Below, piece by piece: positions 1 to 6,950 of a stretch of DNA of 20,216 nucleotides. The notes under the pieces were generated by a model, which saw only the letters and a list, made by a program, of their open reading frames with translations, searched no databases and was not told the origin of the DNA. Where the stretch lies: contig CAJUFF010000037.1 of NCBI GenBank assembly GCA_910585505.1, positions 1-20,216 of the forward strand, read 5' to 3'. Position numbers and translations under genes: made by a program. This stretch comes from an uncultured Ruminiclostridium sp. (GTDB taxonomy: Bacteria; Bacillota; Clostridia; Oscillospirales; Ruminococcaceae). Numbering within the stretch: position 1 is the first letter of the stretch; each line of letters starts with the position of its first letter.

Positions 1-386
1 GAAGTGGAGATTCTGTCGATTTCGCTCTTGAGAGCGTCAGCTTCGAGCTGGATAGCGTCACGGTCTTCCTGAGTGTAAGTACCGTTAGCAGACTGAACGG
101 CAAGCTCTCTCATTCTCTGGAGAATGGAGTGAGTCTCGTTCAAGCCGCCTTCAGCGGTCTGAATAAGGGAGATACCGTCGTTAGCGTTCTTAGTAGCCTG
201 AGAAAGACCACGGATCTGAGAACGCATTTTCTCGGAAATAGCCAAACCTGCGGCGTTGTCGCCCGCGCGGTTGATCTGGTAACCGGAAGAAAGCTTTTCG
301 GTGCTCTTCTTAAGACCGGCTACGTTAACGTTCATCTTGTTGTTCGCATTGATAGCGGACATATTGTGTTGTACTACCATCGGCAT
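1..386 (-). CDS. hag/fliC: Flagellin, N-terminal part (runs off the window)
   Basis: This is the structural subunit of the flagellar filament, exported by the flagellar type III apparatus. Only the first 128 codons are present. The translation begins MPMVVQHNMSAINANN and continues with LSSGYQINRAGDNAAGLAIS and a RMRELAVQSANGTYT stretch, which are the conserved D0/D1 segments of flagellin. I place the start at the ATG at 386 because AGGAGG (395-400) lies 8 nt upstream. The ATG at 380 would also give a plausible flagellin N-terminus. Codon use is biased towards C-ending, highly expressed codons. The gene has its own sigma-28 promoter and a CsrA-like leader hairpin, and it follows fliB on the same strand. 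The variable and C-terminal domains are outside the window. Confidence 0.96.
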   Translation of the reverse strand, partial: MPMVVQHNMSAINANNKMNVNVAGLKKSTEKLSSGYQINRAGDNAAGLAISEKMRSQIRGLSQATKNANDGISLIQTAEGGLNETHSILQRMRELAVQSANGTYTQEDRDAIQLEADALKSEIDRIST

Positions 387-410
387 AGTATTTTCCTCCT
401 TGATTTCCGT

Positions 411-429
411 CCCCGAAGTCCTTTCGGGG
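411..429 (-). promoter_or_regulatory. Leader hairpin with GGA in the loop, likely CsrA site
   Basis: On the minus strand the arms CCCCGAA and TTCGGGG form a perfect 7-bp stem closing an AGGAC loop, 25 nt upstream of the flagellin start codon. CsrA binds GGA in hairpin loops. A second GGA lies in the AAGGAGG ribosome site about 22 nt downstream. The arrangement matches the two-site leader of Bacillus subtilis hag, where CsrA blocks translation until FliW relieves it. Structure and motif are seen; binding is inferred. Confidence 0.62.
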
Positions 430-571
430 GCTTAACGCCGCATTAAAATTTTACGGCGGTTTGGTGAATTTAAGCGTGTGCACTTCGCTTTTTAAGACCC
501 GAGAAAGATTTTAGCTGACCGGGCGATTTTATTTCGCTTGGTTTTTCTGTTCCCTGAGCCTTTCAGAAATT

Positions 572-598
572 ATATCGGCAGGAATAGAAAAAACTTTA
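572..598 (-). promoter_or_regulatory. Sigma-28 (SigD/FliA) promoter of flagellin
   Basis: The minus strand carries TAAA (595-598), exactly 15 nt of spacer, then GCCGATAT (572-579). This matches the flagellar sigma-28 consensus TAAA-N15-GCCGATAA at all but the final positions. It would give a leader of about 180 nt before the flagellin ATG. The rest of the gap between fliB and flagellin holds a GC hairpin (CGCCG/CGGCG arms, about 436-458) and A/T-rich sequence with no gene. Confidence 0.85.
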
Positions 599-684
599 GT
601 AAAAATTGAAAAAAACTTTAAAATTTTATGTTTTTGGCAAATTTGCACAATTAAATAAGTACAAATTTAGTTACAATGAGGAAG

Positions 685-717
685 AAAAACGCCGCCCGCA
701 TAGCGGATGGCGTTTTT
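685..717 (-). terminator. Intrinsic terminator after fliB
   Basis: The arms AAAAACGCC (685-693) and GGCGTTTTT (709-717) enclose an inner CCGC-ATA-GCGG stem. On the minus strand the hairpin ends in GGCGTTTTT, 46 bp after the fliB stop. It separates fliB from the flagellin transcription unit. The symmetric A and T tracts would let it work in both directions. Confidence 0.8.
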
Positions 718-762
718 AATCATTTTTTACCGATTACCTAAGCAAACGTATCGGAAAATAAA

Positions 763-1992
763 TCAGCATATCAGGAATGCCGCGTAAGGAAGGGTGTATT
801 GATCTTTTTGTATGAAGCTGCAGGCTGTTTCAATATTGGCAATATCCGAATTAAGTATCATTTTAACCGTACTGGTTAAAGCAAGCGCCAGATCGCCGTC
901 ACTGTAATTTTCCGGCAAAAATACGGGGACACATACTTTAAGAGTATTGTAAAATACCGCCATTTCAAAGTAATTTCCCCATAAACCTTTTTGAGGGTTA
1001 TATGAAAAAATCATATTTACCAGCAGATTTTCAATAATGTATGAGCGTTCCTTTTCTAAATTTCGGAAGGTTTCGATAAGCTTAAGATATTCGGGGACGT
1101 TAAATTTATATATTTTTTCTCCGTCTTTAATTACCGGCCTGCATTCCAAACGTTCAAATACACGGTCAAATAGATTATTTGATACGGTAAGCCATGGAGT
1201 CGTCTTTATTCGCTCGCGCATACCGATCAGCATATTAAGAGACTCGGAAGCAATTCGGCCTTCCGAATAAGGCGGCTTCAAAGAGTCGGATATCTTTCGG
1301 CAAAGCTCATTATCAAGAAGCATAGCCGCAAGACCGGGAATTTTATCCATAGTGTCTTTTTGAACATACTCGTTTGCTTTCTGGCAAAAATATCCCAAGA
1401 TAAGCATTCTTTCGGAAAAAGTGAAGTTCCTGTTCTGCAGAATATCCACCTCGGCGTTTATGATATTCCAGAAATAAGGAAATTCTTTGTTGGTTTTATT
1501 TACGCTGTAACCGGAGCCGAGCCCCTTATTTATGTATTTATCTTTTTTGTCGTACTCCTCCTCGACTATCTCCAGTCCCTCCGGATGCTGCATAAGAAGC
1601 TCCACCACGTGATAGCAGGTAGCTGTGCAGGATTCAAGCAGCGTAGTTCCGCCCACAAAAGAACGTATGCGGGGAAACACATTGCATGTCAAACTTAATG
1701 CGTTTTCACCCAATTCCTTTTGAAGCATACAAAGGGAATCCTTGCCCAAAAGGGGGCATTTATTATCTTCATTAAATTTAACCTCGGCATACACGGCATC
1801 ATTGGAAATGGTTTTTATCCTTTTAAAACTGTCATCGAGCAAACGGCGAAGTTCCGGGCTGCATTTCATTTTTTTGTAATCCAGATATTCTCTTTTGGTA
1901 ATGTGTATATGCCAGTCTTTACAGCAGGTATCTTTACAGTCGGGACCCAGGCAGTGAAAATCATCAAAATACTTGAATTTAACCACATTCAT
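763..1992 (-). CDS. fliB: Flagellin lysine-N-methylase
   Basis: FliB methylates surface lysines of flagellin, a modification known from Salmonella and found in many Clostridia. The 409-aa length matches the family. The N-terminus has the characteristic cysteine cluster (C14, C19, C23, C24, in the setting GPDCKDTCCKDW). A second cluster follows at C79, C88 and C103 with the signature GENALSLTCNVFPR; together these could hold a metal or Fe-S centre. There are no membrane segments. The start ATG at 1992 is preceded by AAAAGGAG with good spacing. The gene lies directly upstream of flagellin on the same strand, which supports the substrate. It has a sigma-A-type promoter and its own terminator, so it appears to be transcribed separately from the sigma-28 flagellin gene. 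Confidence 0.88.
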   Translation of the reverse strand: MNVVKFKYFDDFHCLGPDCKDTCCKDWHIHITKREYLDYKKMKCSPELRRLLDDSFKRIKTISNDAVYAEVKFNEDNKCPLLGKDSLCMLQKELGENALSLTCNVFPRIRSFVGGTTLLESCTATCYHVVELLMQHPEGLEIVEEEYDKKDKYINKGLGSGYSVNKTNKEFPYFWNIINAEVDILQNRNFTFSERMLILGYFCQKANEYVQKDTMDKIPGLAAMLLDNELCRKISDSLKPPYSEGRIASESLNMLIGMRERIKTTPWLTVSNNLFDRVFERLECRPVIKDGEKIYKFNVPEYLKLIETFRNLEKERSYIIENLLVNMIFSYNPQKGLWGNYFEMAVFYNTLKVCVPVFLPENYSDGDLALALTSTVKMILNSDIANIETACSFIQKDQYTLPYAAFLIC

Positions 1993-2046
1993 AAATATAC
2001 TCCTTTTACTCCTTTCGGCGGCCGTGAAAAAATAGAAGATATATTT

Positions 2047-2075
2047 ATTTTAGCATAGCTTAAGAAAATAGTCAA
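2047..2075 (-). promoter_or_regulatory. Sigma-A promoter of fliB
   Basis: TTGACT (2070-2075), a 17-nt spacer and TAAAAT (2047-2052) lie on the minus strand, with TG one base before the -10 (extended -10). Transcription would start about 50 nt before the fliB ATG. Confidence 0.75.
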
Positions 2076-2161
2076 GATATAAAATTTTTTCGGATTTTTC
2101 AAAAAAAGCGATACCGTTTTCCAATTAAAGCCGAAATTGGTTAAAGATTTTATTGGAAAGC

Positions 2162-2192
2162 AAAAAACGTCCGCTTTGAGCGAACGTTTTTT
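2162..2192 (-). terminator. Intrinsic terminator after the Rpn-family gene
   Basis: The arms AAAAAACGT (2162-2170) and ACGTTTTTT (2184-2192) enclose CGCT-TTG-AGCG. It lies about 50 bp beyond the stop of the 2240-3148 gene and has a T-tract on the minus strand. Confidence 0.78.
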
Positions 2193-2239
2193 ATACGCAT
2201 AAATTTAAGGTAACGCCGTATACCGGAATTAAGCCTTTC

Positions 2240-3148
2240 TCAAGATTGTATATTTGCGTTTTTCCTCAGACTGCAAACCTCTTCGACAGGCAATTGTGAA
2301 ATTTCCGAAATGATATTATCATTAAAATTGCTCATTTTTAAAAGACGTTTTGCGGTTTCTGTACTCGATTCTTTTTTCATTTCGGCTTTGCCCTGTTCTA
2401 TGCCCTGTTTTATCCACATTAACGAGTATTCTTTCTTATACTCTTCCATCTGACTGTCAATATAGCTTTGAATTAAGCTCGACATTTTTTTCACTCCTTC
2501 CTGTTTGTACTTGAAATATTCAAGCTTTTGTTTAATAAAGCCGTAATTGGCGCCGCTTGGGTCGCTGCAATGAAAATCGCTCATAAGCTTTCCCAATGGG
2601 GTATTGTCCTTGATCTGCGAATTTACGTAAACAATATGAAGCCCGCTGTTGAAGAGACTGTTTGTTTGAGTAACCACCTGTTCGATATTGTATATGGGAA
2701 GCCCGCCTTTCAGAACATCGTTTTCGGTAATAAAGATAACGTAGCATTCCGGAAGATCTTCCGAAAACTGTCCCTTCTTTAGCGCCGAGGAATCCATATA
2801 GGCGCAGTGGAGCCGCGCTCTTTTCGGCTTAGCACCTCTGTCATCTCTTTGAATTTCTATATTATATCTTTTGCCTTCGCTGTCCACGGCGAAAACGTCA
2901 AGAGTTACCGAGCGGCCGTTTACGCTTTTTATTTCGTATTCGATGTTGGATTCTATTACTGTGAGGTTTATTTTCAGAATGATATCCAGAACGGCTTTGA
3001 CACATTCCTTGTCGCTAAGCACCATTCCCATAAACACGTTTTCCATCATGGTGGCTTTTCTTATAAATTCAAGCCATTTTTCGGGAACCGAAGCTCTTAT
3101 ACTTTCCTCTTCGCTTAAATCCGTTTTTTCCTCGTATGTCGTATTCAT
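2240..3148 (-). CDS. Rpn/PD-(D/E)XK nuclease-family transposase-like protein
   Basis: The 302-aa protein belongs to the PD-(D/E)XK family usually annotated as Rpn recombination-promoting nuclease or putative transposase. The nuclease core is visible at D84 (VTLDVFAVD) and E98-x-Q100 (YNIEIQRDD), followed by a basic KPKRARLHCAYMD segment. The C-terminus is a charged, coiled-coil-like region ending in AKRLLKMSNFNDNIISEISQ, a tail typical of these proteins. There are no membrane segments. Family members cut DNA and promote recA-independent recombination. They are often present in many diverged copies per genome, and whether they act as mobile elements is unsettled. No flanking terminal inverted repeats are evident. 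It has its own promoter and terminator, so it is a single-gene unit. The ribosome site (AAAAGGCG) is weak. Confidence 0.85.
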   Translation of the reverse strand: MNTTYEEKTDLSEEESIRASVPEKWLEFIRKATMMENVFMGMVLSDKECVKAVLDIILKINLTVIESNIEYEIKSVNGRSVTLDVFAVDSEGKRYNIEIQRDDRGAKPKRARLHCAYMDSSALKKGQFSEDLPECYVIFITENDVLKGGLPIYNIEQVVTQTNSLFNSGLHIVYVNSQIKDNTPLGKLMSDFHCSDPSGANYGFIKQKLEYFKYKQEGVKKMSSLIQSYIDSQMEEYKKEYSLMWIKQGIEQGKAEMKKESSTETAKRLLKMSNFNDNIISEISQLPVEEVCSLRKNANIQS

Positions 3149-3177
3149 AAAATGTTCGCCTTTTTATTTCTGTTTAT

Positions 3178-3206
3178 ATTGTATCATATTTTTTTCGGTT
3201 AGTCAA
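3178..3206 (-). promoter_or_regulatory. Sigma-A promoter of the Rpn-family gene
   Basis: TTGACT (3201-3206), a 17-nt spacer and TACAAT (3178-3183) lie on the minus strand, with an extended-10 TG. The -10 is about 30 bp upstream of the ATG at 3148. Confidence 0.75.
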
Positions 3207-3255
3207 GAAAAGCGGATAGTTAAAAAATTGTCGGTATAGGTATAAATATGATGCA

Positions 3256-3288
3256 AAAAAGCGGTATCGCCTTAAAATACCGCTTTTT
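3256..3288 (-). terminator. Intrinsic terminator after the lipoprotein gene
   Basis: A perfect 12-bp stem (AAAAAGCGGTAT, 3256-3267, with ATACCGCTTTTT, 3277-3288) has a 9-nt loop. It starts 5 bp after the stop of the 3293-3847 gene and has runs of T on either strand. Confidence 0.85.
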
Positions 3289-3292
3289 CAAG

Positions 3293-3847
3293 TTAAAGCA
3301 TAAGCACCACATCGGCTCCGTCTCTGAAAATTTCCCCGGTAATGTTAAACTCGCTTATTTCTCCTTTGATTTGTTTTTCGGGTATTTCAAAGGCTTCGGG
3401 TACCGCGCTTCCCTGCTGAAAATACATTACCGTATTACCGGAATTTACGGCATAGGATTGATCGCCGTAGACCACAGAGGCGTTTCCGTTCTGTACGGCG
3501 GATTCGATGGAATCGGTTATGAAGGTCAGTGGGGAATCCGAAAATTCGCTTGTAAGGGATTCGGCGGAAAGGTTTTCCAGACTTGCTTTTACTCCCTCTT
3601 TGGTTCGGGAGAAGGTTATGCCCTGAAGCTCGTAAGGCTCAGTCAGCGTTATGTCCCAGCTTCCCATGGCGGTGCGGGTGAAGAGGGCGGAGAAATTTCC
3701 GGTTTCGCAGGATATGGAGGCGGAAAAGGTAAAAAGCTTGTTGAGATCGGGCGGCTTGGGGGATAAAAGATTTTGCGCCTCGCAGGCGGTAAGGGTCAAA
3801 GCGCCGAGTGTTAAAGCGGCGGTAAGAAGAATGGTTTTTATTCGCAT
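3293..3847 (-). CDS. Predicted lipoprotein of unknown function
   Basis: The 184-aa product has a short basic N-terminus, a hydrophobic segment (residues 6-20) and a lipobox L19-T20-A21-C22, so lipidation at Cys22 and anchoring to the outer face of the membrane are expected. The mature part alternates short hydrophobic and polar stretches (for example FTFSASISCETGNFSALF, WDITLTEPYELQGITF) in the manner of a beta-rich domain. This is reminiscent of LolA/LppX-like lipid-binding folds, but I cannot confirm that from sequence alone. The ATG at 3847 is preceded by GGAGG with good spacing. It is a single-gene unit with a strong terminator. The upstream region is occupied by a repeat element ending about 24 bp before the start codon. 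Confidence 0.8.
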   Translation of the reverse strand: MRIKTILLTAALTLGALTLTACEAQNLLSPKPPDLNKLFTFSASISCETGNFSALFTRTAMGSWDITLTEPYELQGITFSRTKEGVKASLENLSAESLTSEFSDSPLTFITDSIESAVQNGNASVVYGDQSYAVNSGNTVMYFQQGSAVPEAFEIPEKQIKGEISEFNITGEIFRDGADVVLML

Positions 3848-3870
3848 TTGGGTGGTCCTCCGTTAATATG

Positions 3871-3979
3871 TAATACTGTTAACCAATTAAAATCGGAAAA
3901 TGGTTTTTATTGGTTAACGGTGCTTCGGGTGCAATAACCATTTTGACTATGATTTTATCTTGTGTCAAAGTGGTTATTA
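3871..3979 (+). repeat. Composite palindromic repeat, family 1, copy 1
   Basis: This non-coding element is made of two hairpins. The first has arms GTTAACCAAT (3878-3887) and ATTGGTTAAC (3909-3918). After a GTGCTTCGGGTG-type linker, the second has arms 3933-3947 and 3964-3978 (AATAACCATTTTGAC and its near-complement). A closely similar copy in the opposite orientation lies at 9269-9381. Together with the family 2 element that follows, it fills the gap between the lipoprotein gene and nnr. Confidence 0.85.
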
Positions 3980-4157
3980 TGGCAAAACCACACAATGATT
4001 GTGTGTGGATTGCGCCGTCAGATTTTTCGTCGGCTTGTATAAATCCGACGCGGGAATACCGGCGTATTTCAAGGAGGATTTATGCAAGATGACGGAAAAG
4101 ATGCAGGCGTATACGCGGCAAAGCGCGCAGCGCGGTCTTTGCGCGGTGTTGCCTTAT
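3977..4157 (+). repeat. MITE-like element, family 2, copy 1
   Basis: About 180 bp, homologous along its full length to the reverse complement of 6981-7160. Shared stretches include GAATACCGGCGTATTTCAA, GATGACGGAAAAGATGCA and GCGCAGCGCGGTCTTTGCG. One end is TGCGCGGTGTTGCCTTA. The other (ATGGCAAAACCACACAATG) is a diverged version of the terminal inverted repeat. It abuts family 1 copy 1 directly. Its last bases supply the stop codon of nnr. Short reading frames inside both copies (AGIPAYF..KMTEKMQAY) follow the DNA similarity and have no ribosome site suited to them, so I do not call them genes. Confidence 0.82.
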
Positions 4158-5653
4158 ATTATTTTCCCCAGCGCATCCGCCACCTCGCTTGCCAGCACCG
4201 AAGCCGCTGCCTGCTCCTTAACCAGAAAATCAGCCGCCTCTCCATGAAGATACGCGCCCAATACCGCAGCTTCAAACGGCTTCACCCCCTGAGCCGCAAG
4301 CGCTCCTATAATTCCGGCAAGCACGTCTCCGCACCCCGCTTTTGCCAGCGCGCTGTTTCCGGTGGTATTTACCATCACCCTTCCGTCGGGAGCCGCGACA
4401 ATAGTATTCGCACCTTTAAGCAGCAGTACCGTGTCATATTCAAAGGCAAAATCCCTCGCGGCTTCAATCCTGTGAGACTGTACCCAAGAAACGCTCGTCC
4501 CCGTAAGCCGCGCGAACTCTCCCGGATGAGGAGTCATAACAACCGCCCCGCTCTTGTCCTTCAATACATTTATATTTGCGGAAACCGCATTTATTCCGTC
4601 CGCGTCTATAATTAAGGTGGATTTTACGTTTTTCAGCAGAAAATCCGCCGTTTTTTGCGCTTCCTCCGTATTTCCCACCCCGCAGCCGAAGGCTGCCGCC
4701 GAAAATCCGCTTATTTCTGGGGCAATTTTTTCGATCTCGCAGTGGCGGATATACCCTTCGCCGTTTTCTTTAAGCTCCTTGAACACGCATTCGGGAACGG
4801 CCGCCGCCGCGATACCCGTCACCTTTGGAACCGAGGCAAGACATACAAGTCCCGCCCCGGTTCTTAAAGCCGCTTTTGAGGAAAGCACCGCCGCGCCGAT
4901 ATATTTATTGCAGCCGGCTATGTTTAAAAGCTTTCCGAAGGTGCCTTTATTTGAAAATTTCGGGCGGCGGGGGAAAAGCTTTTTTATACTTTCATCCGTA
5001 AATAAGCCGTCGTATTCGTTATAGCAATCGTCGGTTATCCCTATATCTAATATTACCGATTCTCCGCAGTAATCGGCGCAGGGAAGATTTAAAAGGCCCG
5101 TTTTCATAGCCGCCAGCACTAACGTAATATCGGGTCTGAAGCTGTGTGGAGCGATTACTCCCGTGTTTCCGTTTACGCCGCTGGGTATGTCAACGGATAT
5201 TTTTACCGCTTTGCTCAGATTGGCGGTTTTAAACAGCTCGGCAATATTTTCGGGCAGCTCCCCGTGAAAGCCTGTTCCGAAAACGCAGTCTATTATAATA
5301 TCCGCTCCGTTAAAAGCGTTTTCCGCCTTTTCGGAAAGAATCGGCGGGAGTGTGCCGTTTGTTTTTTCAAGACAGGTTTTTGACGTTTCGGTGTTCGGTA
5401 AACCGTTGGGGGCGATAAGCGCGGTTTTTACGCCTTTTTTACCCAGAAGCTTTGAAAGTACCGCTCCATCGCCGCCGTTATTGCCGGAGCCTGCAATAAT
5501 AATTGCGCTCTTTCCGCTTATGGTAAAGCGGGATTCGAGAAAGTCAAGAATGGCGTTGGCGGCGTTTTGCATAAGCCGTACTCTGGTTATGCCGTTTTTT
5601 TCGGAATTAAGCTCGGCTTTGGTCATTTGGCTTGTTGTTACGACAGGGATCAT
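4154..5653 (-). CDS. nnr: Bifunctional NAD(P)HX epimerase / dehydratase
   Basis: A cytosolic metabolite-repair enzyme. The N-terminal YjeF_N domain epimerises R- and S-NAD(P)H hydrates, and the C-terminal ribokinase-like domain dehydrates S-NAD(P)HX with ADP back to NAD(P)H. From the chosen start the protein is 499 aa, usual for the fusion. Epimerase signatures are GSGNNGGDG (55-63) and DCVFGTGFHGELP (122-134). Dehydratase signatures are TPHPGEFARLTG (374-385) and GNSALAKAGCGDVLAG (432-447), with D443 as the expected catalytic Asp. I start at the ATG at 5653 because AAAGGA (5660-5665) sits 6 nt upstream; a longer frame to 5695 lacks such a site. The TAA stop coincides with the first bases of the family 2 repeat end. 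Confidence 0.93.
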   Translation of the reverse strand: MIPVVTTSQMTKAELNSEKNGITRVRLMQNAANAILDFLESRFTISGKSAIIIAGSGNNGGDGAVLSKLLGKKGVKTALIAPNGLPNTETSKTCLEKTNGTLPPILSEKAENAFNGADIIIDCVFGTGFHGELPENIAELFKTANLSKAVKISVDIPSGVNGNTGVIAPHSFRPDITLVLAAMKTGLLNLPCADYCGESVILDIGITDDCYNEYDGLFTDESIKKLFPRRPKFSNKGTFGKLLNIAGCNKYIGAAVLSSKAALRTGAGLVCLASVPKVTGIAAAAVPECVFKELKENGEGYIRHCEIEKIAPEISGFSAAAFGCGVGNTEEAQKTADFLLKNVKSTLIIDADGINAVSANINVLKDKSGAVVMTPHPGEFARLTGTSVSWVQSHRIEAARDFAFEYDTVLLLKGANTIVAAPDGRVMVNTTGNSALAKAGCGDVLAGIIGALAAQGVKPFEAAVLGAYLHGEAADFLVKEQAAASVLASEVADALGKII

Positions 5654-5705
5654 TTTTTGTCCTTTCCGACCTTTTGGGTCTGATACTATTTGCAATTAGT
5701 TTAAA

Positions 5706-5747
5706 AAAGCAAAAAGGAAAATCCCAACCGATTTCCCTTTTTGCTTT
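5706..5747 (-). terminator. Intrinsic terminator after the 79-aa protein gene
   Basis: The arms 5706-5723 (AAAGCAAAAAGGAAAATC) and 5730-5747 form an 18-bp stem with one mismatch and a 6-nt loop. It starts 6 bp beyond the stop at 5753. The minus-strand arm ends in AAAGCAAAAAGGG and then CTTTTTTAAAC, giving a T-tract. It lies between the 79-aa gene and nnr, so nnr may depend on read-through or on its own promoter. Confidence 0.72.
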
Positions 5748-5752
5748 ATTTT

Positions 5753-5992
5753 TTATTCGTTTCCTTTGTCTTCTTTTTCTTCCTTACCCTCTTTGGGATC
5801 TTTTTCCTTTTCCGCTTTTTCGGCCGCTCTGGCAGCCTTTGCGGCTTCCTTTTTCTTCTGCTTGTTCTTCTTGGACACCGTGGAGATAATCACCGCCGCG
5901 GCGATGGCGACAATTACCACTATCGCCACGATTATTATGGGCATTACCTCAAGATTCACGCCGGTATTTACATTTGCTATTATATCTGTCAT
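5753..5992 (-). CDS. Small single-pass membrane protein with lysine/glutamate-rich tail
   Basis: The 79-aa protein has a short N-terminus, one strongly hydrophobic helix (about residues 18-39) and a highly charged Lys/Ala/Glu tail (40-79). The positive charge after the helix predicts a cytoplasmic C-terminus. I do not recognise a family, and low-complexity tails like this make homology unreliable. The ATG at 5992 has AAAGGA 9 nt upstream, and a strong terminator follows, which support a real gene. It lies 96 bp downstream of sleB on the same strand, the place where ypeB sits in some Bacilli, but it shows no resemblance to YpeB. Confidence 0.72.
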   Translation of the reverse strand: MTDIIANVNTGVNLEVMPIIIVAIVVIVAIAAAVIISTVSKKNKQKKKEAAKAARAAEKAEKEKDPKEGKEEKEDKGNE

Positions 5993-6088
5993 TTTATTTT
6001 TTCCTTTCTCTTGCGTTTAATGTAAATCCCAAAAATTTACATACTTATCCGTAAAAGAGTAGTCGCGGCTTTTTGGAAAAAAGTTTCA

Positions 6089-6787
6089 TTACAGACAGAA
6101 ATAATGATCTCCTATTACCTTTACCACTTCCCTGCTGTGCATATAGTCGTCGTCGGTTTTCTTAGGGTTAAAGTAATATATGCAGCCGCCCGTGGGATCC
6201 CAGCCCGAAATCGCGTCCCTTGCGGCATAATAGGAAGATTCGGATACAGGCTCGTTAAACTGTCCGTCAACGATTGCGGTAAAGGCGCCGTTCTGATATA
6301 TTACCCCCTGTAATGTGTCGGGGAATGATGGGTGTTCTATTCTGTTGAGTATTACCGCGCCGATAGCTACCTGTCCCACATAGCTTTCGCCGCGTCCTTC
6401 GGCGGAAATTATACGGGCGAGGAGGTTAATATTCGCGTCGGTGGCGGTGGGGGGCGTGCCTATGGTTATTCCCATTTTCTTAAGGGTGGCTTCGTCTGCC
6501 ACGCCCGTTTCGGGGAGACCGTTGCTGCGCTGATAGGATTTAAGGGCGGATTCCGTGGCGGTGCCGAAATAGCCTGTTATCTCTCCCCGAAACAAGCCCC
6601 ATTCCTTTAACACCCTCTGTATTTCCTCCACCTCGGTGCCTCGCGAGCCCTGCTGCGAATAAACTGGTATGGAGGTTATTCTTGAAGCTCCCATAAGCAC
6701 TCCGCAGATCGCCAGAGCCGCTATGGTTATCTTAAAGAAGGAGTTTACATGGGGCAATTTTATGTTGGCTGCATTTAAGCTTTTCAT
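6089..6787 (-). CDS. sleB: Spore cortex-lytic enzyme SleB
   Basis: SleB is a germination-specific lytic transglycosylase that degrades the muramic-lactam-containing spore cortex. The 232-aa protein has a hydrophobic signal/anchor (about 18-34), a peptidoglycan-binding domain (about 47-106, with GSRGTEVEEIQRVLKEWGLF and TGYFGTATESALKSYQ) and a Hydrolase_2 catalytic domain (about 120-232). The catalytic glutamate is expected to be E130 in ARIISAEGRGESYVGQVAI. ILNRIEHPSFPDTL and DPTGGCIYYFNP are further family signatures. The ATG at 6787 has AAAGGA 10 nt upstream. The N-terminus is a 17-residue polar stretch before the hydrophobic segment, slightly longer than usual. I see no convincing sigma-G promoter. 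The presence of the gene implies an endospore former. Confidence 0.93.
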   Translation of the reverse strand: MKSLNAANIKLPHVNSFFKITIAALAICGVLMGASRITSIPVYSQQGSRGTEVEEIQRVLKEWGLFRGEITGYFGTATESALKSYQRSNGLPETGVADEATLKKMGITIGTPPTATDANINLLARIISAEGRGESYVGQVAIGAVILNRIEHPSFPDTLQGVIYQNGAFTAIVDGQFNEPVSESSYYAARDAISGWDPTGGCIYYFNPKKTDDDYMHSREVVKVIGDHYFCL

Positions 6788-6906
6788 ATTTTTACTATCC
6801 TTTCATACAGAAATTACCGTGGTTTTGTGGTTATTTATTTGTACTTTTTTTGTAAATATTCTTTTTGGCGGGTTTGGTAAAATTTGAAAAAACTTCTTTA
6901 AAACGC

Positions 6907-6935
6907 TTAACAAATTAACTCGGCAGTGTTATAAT
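6907..6935 (+). promoter_or_regulatory. Possible sigma-A promoter upstream of the MerR promoter
   Basis: TTAACA (6907-6912), a 17-nt spacer and TATAAT (6930-6935). The match is good, but the surrounding sequence is very A/T-rich and a second promoter lies just downstream, so this could be chance. Confidence 0.35.
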
Positions 6936-6950
6936 TTTTTAAAAAAGCTA

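Noticed and set aside
2119..2158. CCAATT..AATTGG and TTCCAAT..ATTGGAA pairings, loosely like family 1
   Set aside because: Too short and A/T-rich, and the linker and second hairpin of family 1 are missing.
2206..2222. TTAAGGTAACGCCGTAT resembling the family 2 end
   Set aside because: Only a partial match to the terminal repeat and no further element sequence nearby, so chance cannot be excluded.
3999..4247. 82-residue plus-strand frame containing AGIPAYFKEDLCKMTEKMQAY
   Set aside because: It lies mostly inside the family 2 repeat and runs into the 3' end of nnr on the opposite strand. The similarity to the frame at 6981-7271 is explained by the DNA repeat, and the start has no ribosome site.
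6020..6042. ATGTAAAT..ATTTACAT hairpin between sleB and the 79-aa gene
   Set aside because: An 8-bp A/T-rich palindrome without T-tract or other support; likely chance in A/T-rich DNA.
6788..6900. Possible sigma-G promoter for sleB (GAATATT and CAAATAA boxes)
   Set aside because: The spacing is about 15 nt instead of 17-18 and the -10 match is weak.
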